In this document: one piece after another, positions 10,206-21,355 of the stretch
How the letters are laid out: the number at the start of each line of letters is the position of its first letter
Position numbering within the stretch: the first letter of the stretch is position 1
Origin: Ricordea florida
Taxonomy: Eukaryota; Cnidaria; Anthozoa; Corallimorpharia; Ricordeidae
Length of the DNA stretch: 64,000 nt
Direction of reading: 5' to 3'
Assembly (NCBI GenBank): GCA_949710005.1
Contig: OX453276.1
Span: forward strand, 13,341,633-13,405,632
Notes under the pieces: model-generated
What the model saw: the letters and a program-made list of their open reading frames with translations, nothing else
Told to the model about the DNA's origin: nothing
Databases searched by the model: none
Translations under genes and position numbers: made by a program

Positions 10206-11405
10206 ATGTCCAAAACGAAAATGTCTATAAGCAGGAAAAAAGCATCGGAAAAGGCTCAGGAAGCCCGAGGTTATGATTCGAAAGCAAGAATCCGTTTAGA
10301 TTTTGAAAAGTTGAGAAACGAAGGATGGACAATTGAAGAACGGCAAACGACATCGAGCTCAACAGTCTGATTCGTAAAGAATCGAAACCGAGCGGTCATG
10401 CCGAATCAACTATGATTACAGACAACGAATTTCTTCAATACCTCAGACCAAATACACCTGGTGACAAGGATGTCTGTTATACAGTACCAAAAACACCTTC
10501 GTACTGTCCACTTTCGGACACCGAAGAAAACATGTCAGAGGACAAACTAAATGATGCCACCGAGGATTCACCTCCACCATGATCGCAACCCAGACCACTG
10601 ACTCGTAACACCAACGAAAACAATTGCAAAATGTAAATAGGCAGAGTCGTTTTGAGTCGCAATCGGCGTCAAACATTGTAAACAACGACAATGTAAAACT
10701 AACTGAATTGGAGAGAACGCTCCTGGAACTCACGAATATCGTGTCAACACATGTAAGCAACACAAATAAACGTGTTGAAAGTCACAACATTGTACTCTCT
10801 GAACCATCAAATTTTTCAGAGAGGGAAATCACTTTCCTCGACACAATAGTATACAAAAGGGGTAGATTTCAAACTGACTCTATCCTGGACATCAGGACCC
10901 ACTACAAGCCGACAGAAACCTTCCAATACACGCATTTCACCTCATGTCACCCTCCGGGTGTAAAACGAGGTTTTATCAATGGCGAAGCAACACGACTCCT
11001 CAGAACAAACTCTTCACAGACTCGGAAGAGTGCCTCGCAAACTTCAAACTACGCCTCAAAACGCGAGGATACCCTAATTACTTCATTGAGAGGTCCCTAA
11101 AAGGAGTCTGCTTCGAAGACAGAAAGTTGGAACTCCAACAAAGAAAGAAGACTCAAATGAGAGTTTTGCCATTTGTCACGACGTATCACCCAACAGTGCG
11201 TGACTTAAAGAAAATTTTAATGAAAAACTGGGTTCTCATACAAAACCAGCAGTTGCTACAAAGCCTCCCATTATATCATACAAGAGAGGCAAATCTCTTA
11301 AAGATACGCTCGTTACAGCGAAGATTTGACAGAAGGCTAAAATGCATTGCTACCACAACTCACGAGGGGAGTCCACGTAGGCCTGTCATTATCTTTTGTA
11401 TCGGA
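10206..11405 (+). pseudogene. Penelope-like retroelement remnant, reverse transcriptase core missing
   Basis: An ATG at 10206 starts a basic N-terminal region (MSKTKMSISRKKASEK). After a frameshift near 10350 and an in-frame TGA near 10580, the next open frame from 10624 contains SEREITFLDTIVYK and THYKPTETFQYTHF. A further shift near 11000 leads to the segment containing LPFVTTYHPTVRDLKKILM. These motifs are the region downstream of the catalytic core in Penelope-like reverse transcriptases. The YxDD-containing palm is absent between the N-terminal part and the thumb, implying an internal deletion. The assignment rests on motif memory, not a search. Confidence 0.5.
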
Positions 11406-11409
11406 TGAC

Positions 11410-12180
11410 ATGGTTTTACTTAGTATGTCAGCGATCTGTCAACCAGATCATCCTTCGGGAATTCCAAAGCAAGATGATGGTGTTTTGGGCGCAGCATGGT
11501 GTCCTACTTTTCCCGCAAAATCAGCCCTATAAACAAAAATTCCCTCGCCTATATCTCGGTAGAGTTTGGTTGTATCAACCTGAAACTTTGCATGCGAGTT
11601 CATGTTGAGCTCGCCTATTAGCTGAAAAAAAATTACGGCAATCCGAAAGAGTCACTTTAGCCTCCAGGAATACCTTAAATGACCAAGTTATGTGGATTTT
11701 TTGCATTTACGTCCTTTTTGTGAATACCGCGTTTGTAATTATCAAAACCGGCGCCCATGAACAAACGATGAAATTCATGATCGATTGAAATCGGCAACAA
11801 TAGATGCGCTAAACAATATTGAATGCATAAGCCTTTGTTATTACCCATAATCATTGATTTTAAATTTTATCCATAAATAGATGACAATACAGTAATCAAT
11901 AATTATTATTGATCTAATAAATGACATTGATTTTTAGCGGTCCTAATACATTACGGGGAAATATCGGACTGAGACCTTTTATCAGACAATTTGATTCTTT
12001 CTGAATGCAGTACAGTCATTGATTTATTTTATACAACTTAGATGAAAAATACATTCAAGGCCAATTCAACCTGTGCGCCCCTCTCTTTCACTAAGTGTCA
12101 ACGCTGAGAGATAAAAATTTCTGATCAGTTGTCATCATCCAGTTAATAATGATAATTGACATATTTTTACACTTATCTGC
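11410..12180. other. Non-coding stretch
   Basis: No coding frame of substance and no clear repeat termini. Ends at the splice acceptor of the OTU exon. Confidence 0.5.
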
Positions 12181-12183
12181 TAG

Positions 12184-12398
12184 AAATGTGCTATTATGGT
12201 GCAGACGAGTTGCAGAGGCCTGAGGATTTGGAAAGGATTGCATCAGATAAAGGATTCTTAATTTCTGAAAATCAAGGTTTGGGCAATTGTATGTTCTATG
12301 CATTGGTGGAGCAACTTCAAATTGTGAAAGGAATAGAAATTTCACATGAAAAGCTGAGAGTGAATTTGGTGCAATTCCTAAAGGAAAATTACAACTTG
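12184..12398 (+). CDS. OTU-type cysteine protease, exon with catalytic Cys
   Basis: The acceptor TTATCTGCTAG precedes an exon reading MCYYGADELQRPEDLERI and then ENQGLGNCMFYALVEQLQ. The latter matches the OTU deubiquitinase signature around the catalytic cysteine (D/NG-NC-FYAL). The donor GTAAGT follows at 12399 with codon phase 0. OTU proteases cleave ubiquitin or polyprotein links, and in animals OTU domains also occur inside Helitron proteins. A Helitron Rep/helicase lies 5 kb downstream on the same strand, so this could be its N-terminal part or an independent gene. An upstream start exon was not found; an internal ATG lies at 12186. Confidence 0.65.
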
Positions 12399-13086
12399 GT
12401 AAGTCATTAATGGTTTTTCAAGTGACATTGTAATTTTGTTAGTAAAAACTACCTACTAACATTTATTATTCCACTATGTAAAGAAGGCTTGATTTAAGTA
12501 TTTAAAGCATTTTCTTACTATTACAATTTTGTTTATTCTCTGCCTTATTTGTTGTTTGATAACACAGGCTTCAAAAAGCGTAGGAGCTACTTCTTGCTTG
12601 CGTGCCCAACTTTGTTCGAAAAATTGTCAATTAAACTACCAAATTCTGTTGGCTATATTTGTCCCCAGTATCCTCTAGATCTATTCGTGTCCTTTTCATG
12701 TAAAGCCTTCAGTATGTCATCTATAATTAATTTTGCCAATGCAGTATTCGAATAAATTTGTCATTTAAGCAGGTCCAAATAAGTTGTGAAAAATCTGTTT
12801 GGGAGCTCATGACCTCCTGTAAAATAATTATCGCATAAAAATGACATGATTTTTCCAGGCCCAGGCCTTGATGCATTTTGAGAAACACGAAAAGAATTTT
12901 CTGAGCCCAAACAGTTTTTAGGGGTTTCGAGAACACAAGTCTGGGTACAATATTTCATTGGAACATATTTTAATTTTTCTTTTTGCTCTGTGATTTACCA
13001 ACTTTGTTTAAATTGCCTGTCACTTATATGCAAGTAAGAGACTGCTAAACACACACTTCATTTGTTATATGTCAATTTTTTTAAAG

Positions 13087-13386
13087 CACAATGGAACACA
13101 TCTGTTCAGCTTTGTGATCAGGATAGATATCCAACATGGTGTGATTACTTGGAAAGCATGGAAAAAGAAGGCACATGGGGTGACAATTTGATTTTACAAG
13201 CTGCTGCAAATTACTATGGAACATCTGTTCGTGTCATCAGCAGTCTTGGCGAGGAGAATGAGTTATTGATCAGTCCAGACAGTCCAGGTTATGTTTCAGC
13301 TTGCACCACCTACACCAGCCATCAACAGCCGCTTGTGCTTGGGCATGTTTCCGAGCTGCACTTTGTGAGCCTCATATCCAGTGAAG
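13087..13386 (+). CDS. OTU-type cysteine protease, exon with catalytic His
   Basis: The exon encodes WCDYLESMEKEGTWGDNLI, LQAAANYYGTSVRVIS and then LGHVSELHFVSLIS. This is the usual OTU order, with GTWGDNLILQAAANYY in the core and the catalytic histidine in the closing strand (ELHFVSL). The donor GTATAA follows at 13387 with phase 1. The only nearby AG acceptor (13085-13086) would put the exon out of phase with the 12398 donor. Either a small exon between them is unrecognised or the gene has decayed. Confidence 0.65.
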
Positions 13387-14128
13387 GTATAATAATTAAG
13401 TAAATTATAGATTACTGCTTATTTCATAGAGAGCTACTGTAGATACAATTTACTAGGAGCACTTGCTCATGCACCTGTTATAGTAAGTTACAACAATTGT
13501 GTCTGTCATAGTAAGTTGGGTGCAATGACCAAATATTTAAAAACCTGCCTTTTATTATGGGGCAGAGGACAGTTAACCAATTTCATAACTTGCTGATCTA
13601 TTGTTCTTAGGTCCAGTATTGGAAATTATTAAATAGGAAATGGTTTCGGTTCCGGATTTCTTCCCACAAGAATCTAAATTTTTGCTTCTGAATTTAATAA
13701 AAAAACGCCTAGTGTAATCTTTGGTTTATTTGCACTGTGTTTACAAGGAAAAAAAAAACAACAAGGAGAAAAAGGATGACAGGACATCAGTACTTACATT
13801 TACACCAGTGAATTTACACATGTATGTCCTTTGGTGTGAGACTAGTGTCTTTTGAATATTGAGTTAAATATTGTTTGTAGCCTATATTTTTAGGTTTATT
13901 GTATCAATAGTTACTTTTTTCACTTTGTTTAACAAATAATTTTATAGGGTAGGGGTTTATATGACCATATTTCATTTAATTGATTTACATGTGGGGTCCT
14001 ATTCTTTCTTCAGCTAAATGAAATTGTAGGTAGACATCACTTTTAATTTGTAAACATTTACCCTTGGGAGGTGAATTGCAGTTGGCAGTTACCAACCTGC
14101 ATTGAGTATTTCATTTTCTCCTCTGCAG

Positions 14129-14206
14129 AATGTCATGCTCAAGGTGAAAATGAATGTGTTGGTCTTGGTGCTTCAGTAACTGATGCAACAGTGGTAGCTA
14201 TTGGAG
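14129..14206 (+). CDS. Exon following the OTU domain
   Basis: The acceptor TTCTCCTCTGCAG and a phase-1 start match the donor at 13386. The 78-base exon encodes ECHAQGENECVGLGASVTD and ends before GTACAT. There is no recognised domain. The next exon is not evident before the inserted elements at 14.5-17.3 kb. Confidence 0.45.
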
Positions 14207-14525
14207 GTACATAATTGTCATGCATACTATGGTATCTAAGGGACATTTATTTACAGCATAGCTGTACACCTGTATATTAGAAAGCAAGACAACATAATTA
14301 TTATTTATTTGCATTGCTTTATTGGTTATGCACATTTCTTATCCACTAACTACTTTCTTTCAGCAAGTGAAGTGGAATCAAATTTTAGTTGCTTTAAGAG
14401 CAAACTCGTCCATTCAATCTGCCACTTGTAAAAATGGTCTACCTCAAGAGGTTTAGTGATTTGTAGGTTTATGTCGAAATAATCCTTATCTTTAACAATA
14501 TTTTGAACAATGCCCAGGGTTTTAA

Positions 14526-15214
14526 GGTTACCGTATACCTTCGCGGGTGTCCTTCGCGAAAAAAATATTACCGCGCTGTCTTAAATACAACCACTACAAA
14601 TTATATATCAATGTCAAGGTTATAGAATGCTCTATTCGATAAAAATTGTTTCGCTTCAATTCTTCTTAATAGTAAGGCGAGCGCGACCTAAAAGCGCGAA
14701 ACGACCGACGTCCCTTTGAGCGAATTTATCGGGTATCAAACTCAACCGAGTAAACAAAACTACTGCATTATATCATTCACAAGGCATCAATCATCAAAAC
14801 AGTGTCAGGGATTTCCGTTTTTTTAAATTGATCCCCCGCAATGGCCATTGTTGTGAAAGGTATCGGTAAATTTTTGATCATCAAAATTGACAGAAAAATT
14901 GCGAAGCAACCAATAGAAATATCGAAAAAGCCTCACACGTTTTGAAGATTAATGCCTTGTGATTGATATAATGCAGTAGTTTTCATTCTAAGGTCGAATT
15001 CCATACCCGATAAATTCGCTCAAAGAGACGTCGGTCGTTTTGGGGTTTTGGGACGCACTCTCTTTACGGTTAAAAAAAATCAAAGCGAAATAATTTTTAC
15101 CGGATAGTGCATTTCATTAGCTTTGTACTGATATATAGTTTGTGGTTGTTACATTTAAGACAGCGCGCAAATATTTTTTTTCGCGAAGGACACCCGCGAA
15201 GGTATACGGTAACC
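14526..15214. mobile_element. TTAA-flanked foldback element (Kolobok/piggyBac-type target)
   Basis: Long terminal inverted repeats start with GGTTACCGTATACCTTCGCG and end with its complement. Inverted similarity continues inward for about 200 bp (TTTGAGCGAATTTATCGGGT and complement). Both ends abut TTAA (14522-14525 and 15215-15218). There is no ORF, so it is non-autonomous. TTAA duplications are used by Kolobok and piggyBac superfamilies, and the terminal sequence does not match the piggyBac copy next door. Confidence 0.8.
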
Positions 15215-15848
15215 TTAATATAAAATCTCATGAGCTTTTACATGTAGCTTGAATTTGTAGGCTTTTTTTTGTCAAAGGCTCTTTCCCGGCATTCACTTTC
15301 TGCGATTTGTGTATGTACTGCTACACTAATTAATTGGAATCTGCCAAGGCTAAGAACCTGTTGCCATCATGTGAACATAATCCTCCTGAATTGAAATTTC
15401 ACTTTCTTGCTTGAGAAAGCTTGCAATTATAAACTGATTTTAAAAAGATTTTTAACACATCCAATGCTTTCAATTACAAAAATAATGTTTTGTTGCGACA
15501 ATTCCCATCAAAATTAGCCAGAGACTGAACAGCTCTCTTTTTTAGGTGTTTGTTCAAGCGTGAAATATTTAAAATTACTTTGTCTAGACTAACCCTCACA
15601 TGTCTTCACTCATAAGCATTAGAAATCTATTCTGTCTAGCAATGTGAATACAAAACTGACTTTAACTGAAATCAAAATGAGTGAATTGAAAAGGCTAAAT
15701 AACTACATGGCACTAAACAAGTTTTTCTAAAAAATAAATCTTGATTGATTACAGGTGCAGATCGCACTTCAACAAACGCATAAAGAAGAGTTAGTCAATC
15801 ACGGTGAACAAGAATTCACCATTCCAACATTTCGGCTGCATGCTTTAA

Positions 15849-17325
15849 CCCTTTACCCCCCAAGAGTGCCAATTGGCACTCTTTTGGTTGCTATGTTTAG
15901 ACCAATAGAATCCTTTCTTATAGTCGCCCATTTGTTGCTATGGGTTTTTGACCAATCAGAAAGAGGCTAAGAATGATGTTTGCAAAGATCGCGTGGGTCT
16001 CGTTCCATACAACATTTGTGAGAAATTTGATGTTGAAAATTTCACAATGGCTGCTCGCGTTGAGTCGGATAGTGAAGATTTCGAGGTTGAAAACGAGCAA
16101 GATAACAACGCTAGCGATTCGGGAAGCGATATTTCTGTTTCAACAGTCAACACTGAAGATCTTTCAAACTTATCGTTTTCGGAAGATGAAGATGATGGCG
16201 CTGAAGTAGGTTGGAGTCGCGATGACTCTGCAGTAAATGTTGCCGCATTCACCTACGCCACTGGAGCAACAAGTACAGTTCCAGAAGATGGCACGGCTAA
16301 AGACTTCTTCTGCCTTTTTGTTTCAGAAGAATTGTTCGAGAATATCGTCCAAGAAACGAACCGCTATGCGAGACAATGCATTGCAAGAAAACCAGACCCG
16401 AAGTGGTATGAAACGAATGTGGCAGAAATGCAAGCGTTCTTCGGTTTGCAAATCTTCTTTGGGATACATGTCTTGCCTGAAACAAGTTTGTATTGGTCCG
16501 ATGATCCAGCTCTCGGTGTTTCATTTGTAAAGCGTGTCATGGCCAGAAACAGATACGATAAACTGAATCAGTATCTGCACTTGAACAACAATGAAAATTT
16601 TGTTCCACGCAGGCAGCCAAATCACGACAAGCTCTTCAAAGTGCGTCCTTTCCTAGATGCGGTCGTGAAGAACTTACGCGAAGAGTATCACCCCAAACAG
16701 AATTTATCTGTAGATGAGGCCATGGTTGGTTTCAAGGGACAACTTTCATTGAAACAATATCTTCCCATGAAACCAGTGAAACATGGCATTAAAATTTGGG
16801 AGTGTGCCGACTCTGTATCTGTATGGAGTGCCTTCCAAATCACACCGAGAGAGATCTGTAATGGCGCGAATTTTGAAATCACCTCGGTGTTACTGTGTAG
16901 AAGTTTTGCGAGATAGCTGTGCTTTCCGTGCACAGAACATTGCTTCCATGACTTTTGTGAAGAAAAGGTATTCCAAACATGTATATTTTGTTATTTTTCC
17001 ATGACTAAGGCCTTTCATCATTGTAAATATAGTGCTGTTGTTGTTGAGAAGAACTGAACATTGGCTAAAGAATCACATGGAGACAGTTTGCATATTTTTG
17101 ACTTGTGTTTATTCAGTTAGTAATGTGAATTTTTTACATAAGATTACATAAATAAAAAGTTTATTCAATTCCTAACAAAGTTTCTTTCTATTGTGTTGTT
17201 GTGCAATGCTTAATTTTCCCTCTAGAGAGCTTTTTGTGAAGCCACCTCAAATCACTCTCATTTTGGCTAGTGGCCCTTGGGGAAGAGGAGTCATGCATCT
17301 CATTAGTCCCTTGGGGGGTAAAGGG
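15849..17325 (+). mobile_element. piggyBac DNA transposon, internally deleted
   Basis: Perfect 16-bp terminal inverted repeats CCCTTTACCCCCCAAG are flanked by TTAA on both sides (15845-15848 and 17326-17329), the classical piggyBac signature. Subterminal GAGTGCCAATTGGCACTC forms a palindrome at the left end. At 1,477 bp it is shorter than typical autonomous piggyBacs (about 2.4 kb or more), and it encodes a truncated transposase. Confidence 0.9.
16047..16916 (+). CDS. piggyBac transposase, C-terminally truncated
   Basis: The ATG at 16047 starts an acidic N-terminal tail (MAARVESDSEDFEVENEQD). It is followed by the DDE_Tnp_1_7-type region: WYETNVAEMQAFFGL..., SLYWSDDPALG, RYDKLNQYLHLNN and LSVDEAMVGFKGQLSLKQY, where the first catalytic Asp sits (VDEAM). 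Then KPVKHGIKIWECADS is followed by unrelated sequence and a stop. The remaining catalytic Asp residues and the C-terminal Cys-rich ring are missing, so the protein (290 residues versus about 550-600 in full-length relatives) should be inactive. An upstream in-frame extension to 15948 exists, but the ATG at 16047 has the better start. Confidence 0.85.
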   Translation: MAARVESDSEDFEVENEQDNNASDSGSDISVSTVNTEDLSNLSFSEDEDDGAEVGWSRDDSAVNVAAFTYATGATSTVPEDGTAKDFFCLFVSEELFENIVQETNRYARQCIARKPDPKWYETNVAEMQAFFGLQIFFGIHVLPETSLYWSDDPALGVSFVKRVMARNRYDKLNQYLHLNNNENFVPRRQPNHDKLFKVRPFLDAVVKNLREEYHPKQNLSVDEAMVGFKGQLSLKQYLPMKPVKHGIKIWECADSVSVWSAFQITPREICNGANFEITSVLLCRSFAR

Positions 17326-17633
17326 TTAAATGTCCAAACCTTTTTTCTACGCTATCTACTCATTTTAAAATGATTTCAAAAAGCTTTAAAAACGCTTCTT
17401 TGATGCTTTATTGTGTGATATACATTATAGCCATTTTGATTTCAGTTGGCCCATCAAAGCATGACGTTTTCTATTTCTTTCCTGTAAAGTCCCCGGCAAG
17501 TGTGGTCTAAGTGCCGGCAATGCCCAAGAAAATCTACACTGGACACACACAATACAGCCAGTAAATTAAAGTTAAATTTAGCTATTTATTTTGACATCTT
17601 ATAAGTTAACAGAGAGTTAAATTCATATTAACA

Positions 17634-19240
17634 ATGCTTTATTCACTAGGCGAAGATTTTGAACGGAACAATGTCGTACTAGGAGACTGTGTGAGTTGTC
17701 AACTGAGGGACTTATTAATGGAAACACAACCTGGGCCAGAAGTTCACAACAATGGCATCTTAGAAGATAGTTGTCTTGTTGGCAGGGCAAGGGCAGTAGG
17801 AGTGGTCTACGAGTTTGCAAAGCCTGGTGTGGATGAAACAGAGGATGACAGAAGAAAAAGACAGCGGCGAAATCAAAGAAGAGTCACAGCTGAAGAGAGA
17901 AGGCTACGTGAAGTTGTTGGAGATCTACCACCTCCTCCACCAGCAGGGTCAAGTCAGATAGAGGATAATGCATACTCTGCCATACGTGCATTTGAGGTGG
18001 AGCAGATGACATACCAGTTTAGTTGTTGTGAAGTTTGCAACGAAAGACGATTGGAATGGAAAGGCACAGGGAATGTTTGCACTCGCTGCAGGAGAGATAA
18101 AAAGGTACCAAAAGTTTGGTCAGATGAGAACAACATGGACCCGATGTCTGTTCCTCAGGAATTGTCTGAAATGTCAGATGCAGAGCAGATGCTGATAGCA
18201 AGACTTGAACCCACTGTTCATGTGCATATGTTGAAGCATGGTGGTATTGCTTCCAAGGGACATTGTATTGCATTTCCTCAGGCTGTGCAAGAACCAGCAA
18301 CAATACTCCCCCGCTTACCAGTGGAAGTGGACATCGTATGTGTCAGGAGACAAGGAAGAGATGATACCCATAAGGATCTCCGAGTTAGAAGACACCATGT
18401 TGAAGGAGCTCTCCGCTGGCTGAAGGACAATAATCCTGCCTATGGTAACATTGAGATTGATAATGCCCGTCTAGAGAATTTACCAGAAGATGGCGAGTTG
18501 CCCAATTTAAGAACTGTTGAGTTTTTTGAAACAGAACGTGTGGATGACCAGGGTCCTGCTCCGCAGCAGTTGGATGCTGGTGAAACAGATGATGATGTCT
18601 TGACAGTTTCTGGAATTGTTCTTCCTGAACCAGGAGTGAATGTACAGGCGCATGTTGAAGCAGCCATAAATGAAGTTGTGTCTGCACAAGTACGTGTGGA
18701 ACAACCAGTGATTTCTTGGCCTACAACACCAGCATCTGAGTTCACCACTCCATATTTTTTCACTATGGCGCTTCCTTGCTTGTTTCCTTATGGAAAGGGT
18801 GATTATCACATAAACCGTTCAGTAACGTGTCCTGCACTGCATGAATGGGCAGAGCACTTGCTTTGGTATAAAGATGGAAGATTTGCTAGGCATAAAGTAT
18901 GGAAATTTGTTGTTCACAACATGATCATGAGGAAGCGTGCCCTGGAGCAGAGCAGGTTCTTTGTTGATCATCAACTTGGTGACCCACAAATAACTGTTGC
19001 AGACCTGCAAAAGCGACTAGCAAGAGGGGATACTTCATTCACCAACAAGCTGTTGTATTTTGGTGCAACTCTGCGTGGTACAGCTCAATACTGGCATCAG
19101 AGACGCAGAGAGCTTTGTGCCTTGGTGGAGTTCATGGTCAATGAGAAACGTGGACTGCCTTCATTTTTCATGACTGGAAGTTGTGCAGAGTTTTACTTTC
19201 CCCCACTAAGGAGGCTATTGGAACAGTACATCTTGCAGAC
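17634..19240 (+). pseudogene. Helitron protein, N-terminal part (DUF6570-like and Rep-N regions)
   Basis: An open frame starts at 17634. It contains a charged Arg-rich stretch (RRKRQRRNQRRVTAEERR), a Cys cluster (CCEVCNERRLEW...CTRCRRDKK), and then NNMDPMSVPQELSEMSDAEQ and PRLPVEVDIVCVRR typical of the DUF6570 region. The Helitron-like N-terminal block follows (FFTMALPCLFPYGKGD, LPSFFMTGSCAEFYFPPLRR). The frame is lost at about 19240, where sequence normally present before the HUH motif is missing. Helitron Rep nicks and rejoins DNA for rolling-circle transposition. A possible acceptor (CTAG at 17650) would also allow this to be an internal exon. Confidence 0.75.
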
Positions 19241-19248
19241 GACGGGGC

Positions 19249-20047
19249 GATTATTGGTATCGTTACGAATTTGCCAGGTCTCGAGGTCAAATTCATTGCC
19301 ACCAGCTCAGTTGGAGAGAAGATAGGCAGCCAGACCAGCTGTTGGACGAGGCTCGTGAGGATGGTTGTGAAGATTATGAGTATGTAGCTAGACTCAGTCA
19401 GTGGGCTGATGAAAACTTTGCCATGACATCAATGCACCCAGCTGGCAGTGATGAAGAAGGACAGCCTAGGAAAGACCTTTCGCCGCAACCTGAGGGTACG
19501 GCTGACCCAATATCAGATGATAGGGATCCCCTAGTGAAGATGCTCATGGACATCGCTGTTACTCAAGATGCAATACTGCAAGATCATTTGCTTTTAGTGA
19601 ACCGGGTTGGCCGGCACAGTTGCTCTGATTACTGCTTAAGGACCCGTCACCATCCTCAACAAGGATTGCAGCCAAGAGAACGTGTATATCGGATGGAGTT
19701 TGGAACTGAGTTTCGTCCAGGGAAGAAAGTTCGTATTGGCCCCGAAATTGTGGAAGATCATAATGGAGCACCACGTCTTGAGATGGCACGTGACCATCTG
19801 CGCATGGTTCAGCATTCTCGGTATCAGATGCAGTCTTGGAGAGCAAATGGCGATATTAGCTTGATTCTGTCCAACTCTCCTCCAGACAATGCAAGCACTG
19901 ATGATATTATTGCAATAGTTGACTATGTGTACGGTTATGCTTGCAAAGATAGTGAACCTACTGGTGCAACTGCTGATCTCTTTAAGGGCATGGTCAATAA
20001 TGTTGATACAACTGATGCGGACCAAATCAGTGGAAAGTCAATGTGTC
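19249..20047 (+). pseudogene. Helitron Rep catalytic region (HUH motif)
   Basis: The frame contains WYRYEFARSRGQIHCHQLSW, whose HCH (19294-19302) is the HUH metal-binding motif of rolling-circle Rep proteins. About 200 residues on is the tyrosine region YVYGYACKDSEPTGA, where relatives carry the paired catalytic tyrosines. The frame ends at about 20047, where an 8-bp tandem duplication (TCAATGTG twice) shifts it. The matching continuation MLIKTVGRRDISGPEAS appears in another frame just downstream. The protein is therefore broken both before the HUH motif and after the tyrosines. Confidence 0.75.
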
Positions 20048-20162
20048 AATGTGTGCTAAGATGCTGATCAAGACCGTTGGAAGACGTGATATCAGTGGAC
20101 CCGAGGCATCATTCGAGCTAAGTGGACTAGCACTTTGACGATGTAGCCGCCCTTTTACATAC

Positions 20163-21355
20163 TTGTCAATGTCAGGGTCAAGGCGACTTGAGCGGGATGG
20201 TAACACCGCAACTCGCAGCACTCCTTTGGATAAATACCTAGCACGACCACAGGACAAGCAGTGCTCTTGGTACCAGTTTGCTTGTGCAGATGGGAAAGTT
20301 CCGGTGGTTAGTGGTGCTACACATTCGGCATGGGCATTGAATGAGGATTACTGTAGAACAATGCTTTTGTTGCACTGGCCAAACTGGTTTGATATCCAGG
20401 AAGTAAAGGGAGATGCTGAATCCTGGATTGATAGGTTTAAGGATTTTGTGTTCACTAATGACTGCCCAAAATTTGTGAAGGCCCAAGTTGCACAGCGTTA
20501 TGCAGAGCATCCACTTGAACCAATATTTGAAGAAGATGAGGATGATGATGCTGTTGAAGCAGAAGAACAACCAGACTGGGTGGATGTGTATGGAGGCCAA
20601 AATCAGATATATGAGAGCGTAGAGAGGGACTTCAATTATGATGATGGTGGGAAAGAATATGATTGGAGCAGTTTCTGCATGATTCTTCCTGAGAGAAAGG
20701 ACCCCAAAAAGTGGCTACAAGAATGCATCAAAGAAAATGAAGAACAGGAAACAGAGACTGGAGAGCTTGAATTGCCAGAGGTGTCTTTGTTGTCCCTAAA
20801 TGAGAATCAGAGAGCCATTGTGAGTCTGGTGTTGCGCACCCTCTACAACTATGTTGAAGACCGGCAAGATTACCATCCTCTGCGACTTGTTGTTTCTGGC
20901 ACTGCTGGAACTGGAAAGTCCTACGTTATCAAGCGCCTTCAGAGGTTAGTGCGGCAGTTGTTCGGAGCCAATGATGCAATACAGGTGATAACCCCCAAAG
21001 GAAATGCTGCATATCTCGTTAATGGAAGAACTGCCCACAGCTTTTTTGGAATTCCAACTGGTGGAAGGTCTTGCAATGAGTTAACTGTACCTTCAGGTCT
21101 CGTGCTTGAGAAAATTCAGCAAAAGTGTGAAAACCTGAAAGTTCTGATCAGCGATGAGCGGTCAATGGGATGGATGGGACAGCATGCACGTTATGTAGTA
21201 AACAGGGGAGCCAGTGCGGACAAGCTGTGTGGAGGTATTCCTGTACTAGTGTTCATGGGAGATGATGTGCAGCTACCTCCTGTATGTGACACTCCTGTGT
21301 ACATTCCAGACTGTCGCAGTGCACCGTCTAACATGGTCGCTTGGTATGGACAAAT
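20163..21355 (+). pseudogene. Helitron Pif1-like helicase, N-terminal half
   Basis: Contains the linker (STPLDKYLARPQD...CSWYQFA), an acidic stretch, and then the SF1B helicase motifs: Walker A GTAGTGKSYVIK, VITPKGNAAYLVNGRTAHSF, Walker B LISDERSM and GDDVQLPPV. The frame is lost at about 21350 by a one-base shift, with the continuation in the overlapping frame starting at 21341. Pif1-like helicases unwind DNA 5'-3' during Helitron transposition. The DERSM variant of the usual DExSM Walker B still has the acidic pair. Confidence 0.8.
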
